64,000 nucleotides of DNA, taken from positions 612,844,890 to 612,908,889 of the forward strand of contig NC_056730.1 in assembly GCF_019279795.1 (NCBI RefSeq). Direction: 5' to 3'. The notes under the pieces are model-generated. The model was not told where the DNA came from. It made no database searches and was given only the letters and a program-made list of their open reading frames with translations. Below are positions 11,356 to 22,890 of this stretch, piece after piece. The position numbers and the translations under genes were made by a program. This stretch comes from Protopterus annectens. Its lineage: Eukaryota > Chordata > Ceratodontiformes > Protopteridae. Numbering within the stretch: the first letter of the stretch is position 1; every line of letters starts with the position of its first letter.

Positions 11356-12000
11356 TATAATCCACCCTATCCCCTATACACTTGCTCCTCTTTCTTATGC
11401 TTCACCTCCATCCATTTTTTTGTCTATTCCTGTCAGTATCAGTGTTTTCCCTTTATGTGTCTTGTTGAATTCCACTGTCAATCCTCAAGTGTGTCAGTAT
11501 CTACCCTGTCAGTCTTTGTCTTTTGTTTCTTTGTTTTTTAGTGTGCTACTGCTTCAAACCTTTCCCTCTTTACTTTCCATGTCTTATTCTTAACATTTGT
11601 CCCATCCTTCCTTCTCAAAAAGAAAAAAAGATATACTCTTCCTTCCCATAACCACTCACATTCTTATTGCCTCTGTTTCCTTGTTTATTTTTGTCTGCTT
11701 GCTGTTCTCCTATTCCTTCTTTTTTATATACCCATTTCCACCCTCTTTTACAGGTCAAAATGTAGGTATAAATGTTGCTGTAGGCTCTTTAAGGTAGCTT
11801 ACAAGCTTTCTACTATTGAGGTGTTTCACAAGCTTTCTTGTAGTATTGCTGTTTAGTACATGTGCATGCACATAGCCGTGTACCGGGTACTTCTTCACAT
11901 CATTCTGGCTCCCCACTGAAATGTTAGCAGTCTTACCGCAAATGGTGACAGATTGCAAAACAAGGAGAATAGCAAATTTTCAACATCACTTTTCTCCTTT
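11356..12000. other. Pyrimidine-rich sequence, nothing recognised
   Basis: Long T/C-rich runs on the plus strand from about 11390 to 11755, then ordinary AT-rich sequence. No gene or repeat boundary is visible. Confidence 0.4.
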
Positions 12001-12004
12001 AAAC

Positions 12005-12040
12005 TTCTGTTTTTGCTGGGGAGGCAAGTCCTCACTCAAA

Positions 12041-12079
<39 letters not shown>

Positions 12080-12130
12080 CAACTCTAAGATCACCATACC
12101 TTGGAGAAAAGACAATTTTCCAGGACATGA
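12005..12130 (-). repeat. MITE core fragment with (TA)n expansion
   Basis: Read on the minus strand it shows the same core as 9590-9720: TTTTCTCC, GATCTTAGAGTTGG and a GAGGACTTGCCTCC-like hairpin, here split by a (TA)n run at 12042-12076. Confidence 0.5.
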
Positions 12131-12139
12131 CAGTCTCAG

Positions 12140-13130
12140 ACCTGGTATAGGTAAGTCCATTCTTTTGGCCATTCATTCTCCATGTTTTGGCACTCACTCT
12201 AGTGGGTCCTGACATTTCAAATGATTATCTATCATTCCTGGCTTCCATCTCGGGAATCTCCCTCTCTGCTTGGCCTGCCATTTCTGTGGGCAAATTTTTC
12301 AATTAACGATGACTTGGGCTATGAAGTTCTACACAGTTAATTGATAATTTACTATGGGTCACAAAGTACAACAAGGCATACCTAAAGCACCTCACAACAA
12401 CTGATAAATGTTTCTAAATCCCAGGGGAGAACATATATGCAGTAAGTCCAAGACTATTGTGGGTTGAAGTATTCCAATTTCTCTGATGTTTAGTGATCTC
12501 ACAGTTCATATATATAAGTAGTGAGGGCAAGGGGTGCAAACCCCACATTTAAAGATGTTGAGGCCCCAGAAAAATATAAAGAAGTACAGTAATTGTTGAC
12601 ATTCACCTCTCTCCTTTAGTTTCACTTTTTTTCATAATTCTAAGACTTGTATTTAGTCATCTAAGAATTACGAAATAGATCGAATTTAGAAAAATAGAAA
12701 AAGTATACAATATGTTCTTAGCTTTCTTTGTTGTCTACATTTACAGTGTTGTCCTTTCTTTATCTGTTTCTTTAAAATGTATGCACGATATGAAATGCAT
12801 GCGTTATATAAACATATTTGTGACTATGCCAGTAATAATAACAGAAACATGCATAGCAGTTTACCTTCACCAAATGTGTCATATTTTCATTTCTGATTAT
12901 AAAACCTTGGCTTTTATGGCAATATGCAGTTTTAAAATGGGTGGCAGAAATGGGAAAAATTAAATGGATTAATCAGCAGCGTGGCTGTATATTCAGGCTG
13001 AGCAGCTTTACTCATTTAGTTTTGCACAGTATTTAATGACTGCTGCATTTTTCAGGGACTGAGCATTTCATATTTTACTCATACAGCAGAGTATTGTTTG
13101 CTCAACATAACATAACCAAAAAAAAGTGAG
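12140..13130. other. No feature recognised
   Basis: AT-rich sequence; the ORF at 12712-12963 is hydrophobic but unsupported. No repeats with clear ends were found. Confidence 0.4.
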
Positions 13131-13210
13131 CACAGTGGCATAGAAGGATGAAACCATTCGCCTTGTAATCATTAATGAACCTATGAACCCATAAAGCCCT
13201 AAGCATGGTG

Positions 13211-13614
13211 GCCCAAGTGACTCCGGATCGATTACTGGCTTGGACATCTGAGGTGTTGGCAGTGAAGGATAGGTTTGTCCATCTAGTGGAGGAAGGACAT
13301 TTGTTCAAACAATTCCTGAGAGGAGATGTGATCCACAAAGGGAAATAGCACCTGGATGTTGTTGATGAATGCTGGGGTAGAGGGTGGGGGATTAAGGGTA
13401 GGTCATAATAATCCCCCTCAGCAGAAGAAGCAGTTGCCATCCCAGATGACTCAAAGGAGGAGCAGGTAGAAATAGTGAAGGATGAGGACATTGTGATGGT
13501 TGTAATGAATGAAGGAGGGAGGGGGTGGGGCACAGCTCATTTGACTAAACGAGTGTCCACTGTCCACCCATTCCGTAAGAAAAATATGAATGGCACATTT
13601 GCCTACCACTGATG
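13211..13614 (+). pseudogene. Coding-like remnant, unrecognised
   Basis: One plus-strand frame reads protein-like text for about 134 codons with three internal stops. It starts with PDRLLAWTSEVLAVKDRFV, followed by an acidic block (DDSKEEQVEIVKDEDIV) and a basic end, up to a stop at 13612. The reverse strand is also open (13102-13533, 143 codons) but reads as Ser/Thr/Pro-rich low-complexity, probably a shadow. I do not recognise the family; a transposon accessory ORF or retrocopy are both possible. Confidence 0.25.
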
Positions 13615-13619
13615 TATTG

Positions 13620-14132
13620 CTATCATATAACTGTGATGTTTAAAAAAGAACCATTACTTTTATAAATAATGTTACTGTACAATGTACACTTTATTCCCAT
13701 TCTCTCTGTGCTAGCATCCATCATAGCTTCAGAAGGTACTGTCAGTGCACATATTTATGTTCAAGATGATACCTTTGCAGTGCATGAATGCAATGTAGTT
13801 GCAGTTACTGCAAAAAAAGTAAAAGGTCAGCATTAGGAGCAAGAAGTAAAGCAAGTTTTTGCTGAACAAGATGGCTACATTTTTCAACAGGGCACACCTG
13901 GTATACTGATATAACTGTCAAATATAAGCAATTGCAAAGGAAAATTAGTTTCACTTCTCAGTGGTGGTAAAATGGCAATTGTTACTTTAGAATTATTAGC
14001 TGCACTTATCCCATTTTTTAGAAGTATCATACTGTATCTCCCAAGTAAAATGCAATGCATTTCAGCAGGAGGTAAAATTTTTCTGCTGCATAACAAGGAT
14101 TTGCAACCTTTTTTCTTCAGAAGATTTCATTA

Positions 14133-14214
<82 letters not shown>

Positions 14215-14450
14215 ACTGTTCTGTGCTTCCTTTTTAAAAGTTAATCTTTATGTATTGTATTTACACTTCATTGCAGTCCGGACCATGGCTGAGAAGGATC
14301 TGCATTGCAATGCATACTTAGGTGGCACAGTAGCTAAATGAAAACAAATGTTCATTGCAGGTTTCTTAATTTCTCATATGACAGCTTAGCCTATAAGACT
14401 TCACAGGTACCCTAGTAAATTCTCTGATGTTTACTGCATCAGTGGAGTAT
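13620..14450. other. AT-rich sequence containing a (TG)n tract
   Basis: Nothing recognised apart from the microsatellite at 14135-14210. Confidence 0.4.
14135..14210. repeat. (TG)n microsatellite
   Basis: About 38 uninterrupted TG units. Confidence 0.95.
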
Positions 14451-14989
14451 CCAGATAATAATTCCACAGCTTCATACTAAGGATGAATCACTGTTATCAG
14501 TTGGGCCATCACCAATGGCGCCCGCAGGCAGGTGCAAGGGGGTGAACTTGTACCCCCCTGGAATGAGCTAGCTTGGAGATTAATTTTCTTTTAATTACAC
14601 AAAAAATAATGCTTAAGGGTCCTCTTTTTTAAGAATGGTCCTGTGGCTTGCTGCTCCAGTTGCATCACATCTGTGTGTGCAGACGTCCTGTTCTTCCTGT
14701 CCTTTCCACCCACGCTATTTGAAATTGCTTCTTCACGTGGATGATTATATTTGCTGTGTCAAGTAAGGGAATTTATGTACAGACAATTGCTTCTTTATGA
14801 AGTGTGTGTACAGACATCAAGTAAGGGAATTTACTAGTATGCTTATGCTGCTTGAAAGTGTGTGTGTGTATAAAATGCCTCTGGTGGTTAGTGTTACTCA
14901 GGCTCAAACTCTATACCTTAGGTACAAGGAATAAGAGCATAAATTATCTACCCATGCCACTACTTCTTTGTGATTCAAGGAGTTGAGTC

Positions 14990-15289
14990 CATAGCTCTCA
15001 ACTGTCCAGATTTTTCACACAATGTCTGGAATGTTTGGTTCATACTTTTGGTCTGCTCCTCTTAAATTTGTGGTTTTCTGTCAAATCAGTGAGAAATGAA
15101 TTCACTAAGTAATGATAGCCATTTAAATTTCAGTCTGTTTCAGGAAACGCATGAAAACCTTTTATTCTAGCAATTTCTTAAGATTATACAAGCAATGTTT
15201 AAAATGTGTCCTTGGTTTTGGGCCTTTGCACCACCCCAATAAATTTTGGCTTCTTCTAGATTTCTTGTGCTGCAAAGTTGGGAGATATA
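14990..15289. mobile_element. hAT-type MITE (CTCTCAAC family), 300 bp
   Basis: Bounded by a perfect 8-bp duplication GTTGAGTC (14982-14989 and 15290-15297). Its ends form imperfect inverted repeats beginning CATAGCTCTCAAC on the left and ending GTTGGGAGATATA on the right. The interior has no ORF. Eight-bp target duplications and internal deletion fit a non-autonomous hAT element. The same family recurs at 22320, 22891, 24279-24910 and 30059. Confidence 0.8.
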
Positions 15290-15630
15290 GTTGAGTCTCA
15301 AGTGGATTTTACAAGGAACTGAGAGCTTCAGGGGGAAGAGTTTAGTGCTACGTATGCCAAGTCTGTTTGCATTCTTAGTAGCACAACAGGTAGCATACTT
15401 GGTGTTGATGCAGATGGTTGTAGGTTCTACTTCCAGAGTATGTAGATGGATTGCCGGTACTGTACTGCGTTGTACTTTACAAGAGGGTGGATGCTGCAGT
15501 CTTGAGAATGTTCTCTTTTGGAGGAGATACCTAGTAACTGTGAACCTGTTATCAGTTTGCCATCCATTTCCTATTGCAGTATTACTAGCTTATCATTTTT
15601 TTAATGTAACAAAGGCAAGTTGTTCTTTAA
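15290..15630 (+). repeat. Repeat with internal tRNA-type promoter (SINE-like), copy 1
   Basis: Contains an A-box-like TAGCACAACAGG (15379-15390) and a B-box-like GGTTCTACTTCC (15423-15434), about 32 bp apart as in tRNA-type promoters. The sequence aligns with the reverse complement of 23728-24278. The MITE at 14990-15289 sits at the equivalent position in both copies, so the two travel as one composite. The 3' part is cut here by the L2 LINE tail starting near 15645. An overlapping 171-codon ORF (15291-15806) spans three different repeats and is not a gene. Confidence 0.6.
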
Positions 15631-15769
15631 GGGCAGTAGGCACTTTATTTATTATTATTTATATATTTATGTACATTTGTTTACCGGGAAATTCTGACTG
15701 GGCACAGGTCCTTTATCAGTGGGGACCTGGGGAGAAAAGCTCCACAAAAAGACAGGTAGCTGGGAAAAC

Positions 15770-16135
15770 GGGTCTATGTCAAATAAACGAATGCTTGAAA
15801 TGTTGATCGTCATATGGTCGAGACCATATGATTGACATTTCAAGTGTTCGAAGGTTGACTTTAATGGTGCCGTACAGTGCAGAATGGGAGAATTTCCCTT
15901 TTCTGCACGGAAGTGTGGTCTCGAAGTTGGTATATTTAAGTAGGGGGTGTGGGGAGCTCAGCCCCCATGTGGGGGGTGCATGGAGGCTTGCCCCCCCCCC
16001 CTGCTCGCACTGTTAAGGTATGTTTTTCTTTTTCTTTTTTTTTTTATTATATATTCGAACTTTCAAATATCGATCATATGGTCTCGAACATATGGTATTT
16101 GACATTTTGACAGTTCAAATATATAACATAGACCC
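15770..16135. mobile_element. MITE, 366 bp, nested in L2 copy A
   Basis: Flanked by a perfect 8-bp duplication GGGAAAAC (15762-15769 and 16136-16143). Terminal inverted repeats start GGGTCTATGT and continue imperfectly for about 90 bp, including a CATATGGTC palindrome near each end. The interior holds the TCTCGAAGTTGG/TATATTTAAG core shared with 27378-27745. No coding capacity. The 8-bp duplication suggests a hAT-type origin. Confidence 0.82.
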
Positions 16136-16449
16136 GGGAAAACAATAACAATAAAGGTATGTATACAGTAGCAGTGATCATGACATGGAGTAATACAGGA
16201 GCAAAATCGGTACAATTGAGTAGTAAGCTCTAATTACAAACATTGAGAAATAGGAAGTAAAACACAGTGTTACAAATTTTCTAGACAGTGACTAGATAAT
16301 AATAATAATAGACTAAAAGATAACTAAATCCTGGAAGGATTAACAAGCAGTGATAATTTTCACTTCAGTTTTATAGTTATAGAGAGGATACTCTATCTAA
16401 ATCCAGGAAAGGCGAGAAGGGTTGAAGAGGGGGTTATTAGTTGGGATTT

Positions 16450-19180
16450 GGACAAGGACAGAGCTAGTGAGAAATTAGGTGAGATTTAAGTGCAGTCTTG
16501 AAAAGACTGCAGGAAGGAAGGGTAGTTATGGCAATGGGAAGGTTGTTCCAGAGCTTGGATATAGCGCATGAAAAAATGCTTCACCTGCTGAGTTTTTGAC
16601 TTTGGTGACCTGGAGTAGACTTTTGTTGCAGGAGCGTAGTAGTCTAGAAGAGTGGTAGGGTTTGAGAATTGTATGGAGCAATGGGTTATGGACAGGGTGG
16701 TTTACTAGTTTATGAGCAAAGGCGAGTTGAGTTTGGTGTAGGAGTTGTGGGAGTTCAAGCCAGTCAAGGTTTCAAAGGGAGACACAGTGGTGACTGTGGT
16801 AGGAGGGACCAGTGGCAAATTTTGCAATTTTATTGTAGCAGGCTTTGAGTTTGTGTAGGTCTGACTGTCTAAGATTAGTACGTATGGGTGATGCATAGAG
16901 TAGGGTGGAGATTAGTTGAGAATTGGTGATAGAGATTCTTGCTGGTTTTGTGAGGTATTTGTGGCTTTTATATAAGGCACACACTTTTTTGTGAACCTTT
17001 TTTATTGTTAGTGATATGTGGGTGTCAAATTTGAGATTATTGTCTATCAGCACACCAAGTAGTTTTCTGTGGCCAGTTGGTGAAATGGAGATATTATCCT
17101 TGGCTTGAATAGTGAAATGTGGGGAGTTTGGGGTAGAACTGGAGGATTGGAAGATGAGGAGTTTGATTTTATTTGGATTGAGGAGAAGCTGGGCATTAGA
17201 TAGCCAGCTTTCAACTGAAGAGAAAGATTTTTGGGTGATCTGTTGGAGTTCTGTTATAGTTGGGGCTGAGCAGATGAGGGTGGAATCATCTAAATACTGT
17301 ATGAAGGATGCATGTTTGGTGGCAGTATGTAGATTGTTGGTGAAAAGAGAGAAAAGTAGGGGGCCAAGGATGGAGCCTTGGGGAACCCCAAGAGTAACAG
17401 GGAGGGGAGGGGATAGCTTGTTGTTCCAGATGACTGATTGCTGGCAGCCTTGTAGATAGCTGTGAAACCAGTTTGTGGCTGGTGTGGAGAAAGAGAGGTC
17501 AGATAAAGCAGAGAGTAATAGATTGTGTGACACAATGTCAAAGGCTTTAGATAGATCCAGAAATACAGCAGAGGAGAGGAGGCCATTGTTTTTGTGATGG
17601 AGGATAGTGTTGGTGAAGGAGAGGAGAGCAGTTGTCGTGCTGTGGCATGGTCTGAAATCATGCTGGGTTTTGCAGAGGAGGTTACTGTTAAGAAGGAAAT
17701 TGGAGACCTGTGAGTTGATGCATTCTTCAAGTATCTTGGAGAGGGGGGAGAGGATGACAATGGGGCAGTAGTTTGAGAGGTCAGATGAGGGGCTACCTTT
17801 GTGGAGGGGAATGATGTGTGATATTTTCCATAGCATGGGTACATAGGATTCAGATATGGAGCGGTTGATTAATATGGAAATAAGATAAGTTAGGACATCA
17901 GCTGTGATCTTTAGGTATTCAGCAGGCAGGCAGTCAGCTGCTAATTTTGTGGGTTTTAGTTTTGTCATGAGTCTTTTTATGTAGGAGATGGGTACTGTGG
18001 AGAGAAAGAATGTAAAGAGGGGTGGTTTTGGGTTGGGTGAGGGGGGAATTAGTGTAGGGAACTGTTTTGTTTGTTAGGGAAAGAACGGATTCTATGAAGT
18101 GTTTATTGAAGGAATCAGCAATGCTAATGGTGGAGAGAGGGGTGGTTGGTAGTGGGGGGGGGGTGCTTACTTTTCCTGAGCAGAGTACAGAGTTAATAGT
18201 GGACCAAAATTGCTCGGGGTTATTTTGGGAGTTTAGGGAAGTCTGATAGAAAAGGGCTTTGTCTGCTTTTACTTGCTTTTTAACCTTGTAACATAGATCA
18301 AGGAAAAGTTGCCTGTCTGGGGGGTTTTTAGTTATGCGCCAGCATTCCCATGTTTTATCACTGGTTTTCATAAGGCCCCTGGTGTTTTTTTGTAGCCAGG
18401 GGGAGCTCTTAGTTCTGATTCTAGTGTTTCTCAGGGGGGCATGTGACTTAAGGATATTGAGTAAGGTACCGTTAAAGAAATGGACTGCTTCGTCTAGGGT
18501 GAGGTACTTTAGAGGTGACCAGTTTACGTTCAGGAGGGAGGAGGTAAAAGAGTTGTGGTTAAAATTAGCTTTGTTGAGAATAAGCCTGTAGGTAATGGGT
18601 TTGCAATCATTAATGTGATTTTTTAGTAGGAAGGTTGGGGAATGATCAATGTGGGAGTCAGGTAAACAGCCTGCTAGGTAGGTGTGGGGGGCTTTGTTAA
18701 CTATGACCCAGTCAAGAGTGGTGTGGTTATTGGGGTTTTTATTGATCCTAGTGGGGGGGGGGGCTGTATTAGCTGAGAGAAACCGTGGAGATTTAGGTGG
18801 AGGGCTGGGTGATTGCTATTGCAGGATAGCCAATTGATGTCAAAGTCCCCGAGGATGATAATTTCTTGGGGTGGGGAGAGATTGACCCAGTCTAGTAGGT
18901 TTTCAAGGGGAGGTATATTTTGGCCTGGTGAGAAATATAACCCTATAATGTTGATTGATTTGTTAGGGTTTAATTTGAGGGAGGTGTAAAGTATTTCTTC
19001 CTTGTCAAACTGGGGAGCTGAATTGGTGGGAATTTGGATATTGAGGTGGTGTTTGTACAACAGTGCCACACCTCCTCATTTTCTGGATAGTCTGTCCTTA
19101 TGGAGGATGTTGTATCCAGGTGGGAGTATTTCCTCACTTTTGATGTGAGGTTTGAGCCATGATTCGGTTAGGATAAGGAT
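16450..19180 (-). pseudogene. L2-type LINE copy A ORF2 remnant
   Basis: Endonuclease piece (19180-18701) shows TE(S)WLKPHI and an altered ILGDFDINW (normally GDFN). 18371-17934 is the linker with EQFWSTINSVL. 17968-16772 is reverse transcriptase: WKISHIIPLHKG, VFLDLSKAFD, LGVPQGSILGPLLF, catalytic YLDDS in place of YADD, and LLNPNKIKLLIF. 16896-16450 continues the C-terminal region through SHHCVSL toward the SWNSL-type end. The pieces lie in different frames. Confidence 0.82.
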
Positions 19181-19382
19181 GTCAGGGGAGTAGAGTACAG
19201 ATACTTCTAATGTTAAGAGACATAATGAGGAGGTCATTTGGGTTTTTGTTGCTTGTGATTTGGGTGATAGGGGAGTTAGTTGGAAGGGGGTTTATTGAGA
19301 TGTTGGTGATTGTGGGTTGGGGTGCACATTTCCACTGAGAGCAAGTTTAGAGAGAGTGTTGAGAATATGTTTTATATGTGTA

Positions 19383-19631
19383 TTAAAAACAATTGTTGTA
19401 TTTTATGGATATTTTGTGCTCAAATGTGGTGGGAGTTTGGTAATTGAGTAGTTGTACTGGGAGGAGATAGTTTGTGGTTGGCGTAATGAAATTATGCAGT
19501 GGGTATTTGAGGGGAGTTGATGAGAGAGTGCAGTGGAGATGGTTGAGGGTTATAACTGTAGCTGTTTGGTAGGATGTAATATAGGCTAGAATAGTGCAAG
19601 TGAGGATTATAACAGTATTACCTAGTGACAT
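19383..19631 (-). CDS. Short ORF upstream of L2-type ORF2 (copy A)
   Basis: An 82-residue ORF starting MSLGNTVIILTCTILAYITS, a hydrophobic signal-like N-terminus, then a Thr/Pro/Leu-rich tail. The equivalent ORF in copy B (32120-32359) aligns through the LAYxTSY segment, and copy C has a similar hydrophobic ORF (40078-39890). Whether it is translated, or is a displaced N-terminal exon of ORF2, is unknown. Confidence 0.35.
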   Translation of the reverse strand: MSLGNTVIILTCTILAYITSYQTATVITLNHLHCTLSSTPLKYPLHNFITPTTNYLLPVQLLNYQTPTTFEHKISIKYNNCF

Positions 19632-19744
19632 GGTTGCTATGGGTTAGGATGAGAAGTTAAGCAGGTAGGTAGGGTAGAGAGGTGGGGAGTATCAGTAGTA
19701 AGGCATCATTGAGTAGTAGAACTCAACTTGAGTCTTAAAATAGC

Positions 19745-20960
19745 CCAAAATGGTTATTACAACACCAAAAATTCCCAAAACTCCAAAGCTGTTATTTATG
19801 TTTTGAAATCAAGAAAACCACAAACGTGGAGAAGCTTTGACCATCAATAGGAAAAGTATAAAAAATATAAACAAGCAATCACATTGTATACATACAAAAA
19901 AAAACAAAAAACATGAATGCAAAAAGCCATCTCCAGATTGTAACAGTTAGTGTCCAATTCAGTTATTCAGGTCTAAGATGAAGAAATCTAATCATCCATA
20001 GAGAAAGAAAAAGAAAACCCATATATTTTATGAACCCAAAACAAAAATGGCGACTGGTTATTCCACCAATTTAGAGTACAAGCTATGCAATAGTAAGCAA
20101 AAAAATAGTATTGAGAACTGCGTATAGCTCTACATGCTTAATATTGGCCCTGATTTTATATGAAAATGTAATGAACACTCATATAAACAACCAAAATGAA
20201 GAGCCATGAAACAATTGAGAAATGTCCATAATTATTAGGATCATCCAAAAATGTGTGAAAGAAAAACACACATTACAATCCAGTTCATTTTTTATATATT
20301 TGGCATCCCCGATTGGCGACAGCATTCGCTTCTTAGCAATTAAAAAAAAGGATATTCCTGATATAGAAAACAAAGAACAGTCAAAACAGAACACACACAC
20401 ACACTGTTCCCAGAGATGTAAAACCAAAAGTACCTTTGAAAGAAGAACACTATTTAATTAGTTGATAACATCCCCAATTTTCAAAACAGCCTTCAGTTCT
20501 TCACAGCTAGCAAAAACGTCTCCCATTGTTATCAAAGAACAAATGCCCTTATAACAGGCCAAAAAGAAACCACAGTTCAAAGATAAAAAATGAGCCCCAA
20601 ATACATCAGCATTTGCTTCCGCACAACAAACAGGGAACTCTGCCAATGTCAAAAATACACAAAGGCCCTTCTGATAAATCCAAAAAACATTTGCAGCTTT
20701 TACAGTTTCCTTGTTCTTGCCTCCCCTCTTAAGTTGTACCAGTCAGTTCAGACAGACATCTAAAGGCCTCTTATGTGCTTCTTCTTGGGCATGTAATGCC
20801 AATAATGCTTTTCAATTTTTCTCTGCCAAACCCTGTATATTTAATTCTGGAAAGTAGATGTCCAAATCTTAATTTGTTTACCATACGTTTTTGAAGAAAA
20901 CTAAATTACCCCTACAATTATCGTTAACAAAACCGGCTTTAACCCTGCTTTGCCTTACAA
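19745..20960. other. AT-rich sequence, possibly old LINE 5' UTR
   Basis: No gene recognised. AAAATGGCGAC at about 20045 resembles the AAAATGGTGAC in the 5' UTR of L2 copy C (about 40790), so part may belong to the 5' UTR of copy A. Short ORFs overlap on both strands and look random. Confidence 0.3.
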
Positions 20961-21165
20961 TGAAATATAAAATTTGCTAGGAGCAACCTCTTCATTAGTT
21001 ACAGATCTCTTTAATGTGGAATTATTTAGATGACTTACTTCTGCAGAGATTGGGCATATTTACTATTATTGGTGGATTGTAATGAGAGAAGTTTGAGTAA
21101 ACTTTTATGATGGAAATGGTCTGATTTTGGGCAGTTTTTGTCATTGCAGGAGGCAGTTGAATGGG
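20961..21165 (+). repeat. SINE-like repeat, 3' part, copy 3
   Basis: The reverse complement of 23728-23925 matches here nearly base for base through TTTAATGTGGAATTATTTAG and the TCTGCAGAGATTG block. Only the 3' portion is present; the tRNA-type promoter is missing. Confidence 0.65.
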
Positions 21166-21169
21166 TGGG

Positions 21170-22319
21170 ACCAATAGGAAGGGGTGTGACCAACTAGAAT
21201 GGGGCAGGGTTATGCTCAAAACCACAAAAACTGGGTCTTTAATTAAATATGCTGCCCTGGGTGCCAAACCGTCATTATGAGAGTCCAATCAAGACAAAAT
21301 GAAGTGCAGAAGAAAAAATATATTTCAATGCATTGGCAACATGACAGCTTACTTAATATCGAGATGGAAACAAAAAGATTGTGAGGCATGAAAAAACAAA
21401 TTACTTTTTAAATACATTACTGGAATGCCAGTCAAAATCAAGTATAAAAAAACAAGCAGCACTCAGCTCAAACCACTTTTCCTTGCACTGCAGTTCTAAT
21501 TATAATTTATATTCAGCTTTATAAAAGTACCAAGTAACATGCTGAAAGTAGAAATCTCTGTGATACCCCCACTTGTAAAAATGTTTCTTATCTAAAAAAG
21601 ACCTGCTGCCTGACAACAACTATCTACTTGTTTCATGGGGAAAATGTGATCAAAGTAAAAAATGAACAGCAAACAAGAAACAAGCTCAAGATAAAATGCT
21701 TAAAGGATTACAGCACAGGTTATGGACCATGCATGATAGATTGGCATTCTGTTTAGTTTGTCTTCAAAGATGAATGCAAGTCTCCAACAAATGTAATGAG
21801 CTTCTGAAAATACTGTAATCCTGTCCTTTATCACAAATACTGTCACAGGCATTTCAATACTTAAGGCTTATACGTTATCTACTTATGTAAATATGCTCTG
21901 TATGGCAACAACAAAAAGAGTTTAAATGTTGGTAATTCTTTAACAGTATGCTTATTAAAGCTTACTTGCATCTTACAATCTCAGACAAGCTTACCTGATG
22001 GTCATTAAATCATTGCTACTTAAACACAGAGCAACAGGGACTGCAACAACATGCATTTTTTGAATAATAAGAAGCATAAATCAACACTATAAAATATGAC
22101 AGAAAACTAGAACATTCTGCAAAATCAAGGACAGATGAAAAATCACTGTAGTACTTGTGTCTACCTTGGATGAGGGGATACTCTGCACACTTACACTGCA
22201 TAACTGCTCCTTGCCTTGCTTGGACACATCCAGAGTCACTACATGGGGGAGTGGGGTGCAACAATTATGTCACAATTTGAAATGTCTCTGGCTGACAGTG
22301 ATGGCCCTGACACATTTGT
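21170..22319. other. No feature recognised
   Basis: AT-rich sequence without clear repeats or ORFs of interest. Confidence 0.4.
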
Positions 22320-22856
22320 CATACCTCTCAACCTCAGAGCAAGAAATCTGGACAAAGCCATAAATAGAAGTGGGACAAAGACCAAAAAATAAGGACATTG
22401 TTTAAATATTGCTCTTGTAAACTTAGAAAGATAATAGCATAGTAGGTTTTGCATTAGTATGAATTTTTTGAAGGGTATGAAATCTGAAACTCAAATGTCT
22501 GTCATTATTTTCTGACTTCAATCTTTAATGATTTGCCACTAATTTGCCAGAAAACCACAATTTTATGAAAAATGGACCAACATGTGATGCAAAAATATAA
22601 AATAGCCACACAATACAGCTGGGAACCTGTCAAAGAAGGGGCACATTTTAATATTTGTACTTTTAAGTTGAGCAGCTGACAAAGTAAGAAAATCCATATG
22701 CATTTCTGAAATAAACGTAATCTATAACTCCGGTCATTATAATTATTTATTAATTGTAAACCCTCCACATTTTCTTCCAAAATTGCCATTTTGCAAAGGG
22801 ATTATTAGGGGGAGAGCAACATTTTGAGCCAAAGTTGGGGACAGTTGAGAGGTTTG
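22320..22856. mobile_element. hAT-type MITE (CTCTCAAC family), long form
   Basis: Starts CATACCTCTCAACC and ends with a GTTGAGAGGT inverted copy. The right half matches the right half of 30059-30368 (ATCTATAACTC, TTCCTCCAAAA, GAGCCAAA/GAGTTAAA blocks). The target duplication is not clear. Confidence 0.6.
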
Positions 22857-22890
22857 GATATACCTAATTCTATAAAGCAATTTATTTGCA

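Larger units (their letters stand above)
15645..19740 (-). mobile_element. L2-type LINE copy A, defective
   Basis: Read right to left: short upstream ORF (19631-19383), endonuclease (about 19180-18701), linker (18371-17934), reverse transcriptase (17968-16772), C-terminal region (to about 16450) and a 3' end whose tail block (15645-15740) matches the tails of copies B and C: a GCTTTTCTCCCC block followed by CACTGA and an A/T-rich simple repeat. Frameshifts separate the ORF2 pieces, so the copy is dead. The 5' limit is uncertain. A 366-bp MITE is nested at 15770-16135. Clade assignment within the CR1/L2/Rex1 group rests on reverse transcriptase style and is tentative. Confidence 0.8.

Noticed and set aside
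13130-13195. Possible truncated SINE with a GAACCTATGAACCC tail
   Set aside because: The tail resembles the CR1/SINE terminal repeat, but no B box and no CR1 tail blocks precede it.
15291-15806. 171-codon ORF on the plus strand
   Set aside because: It crosses a SINE-like repeat, a LINE tail and the edge of a MITE, and has no family signature.
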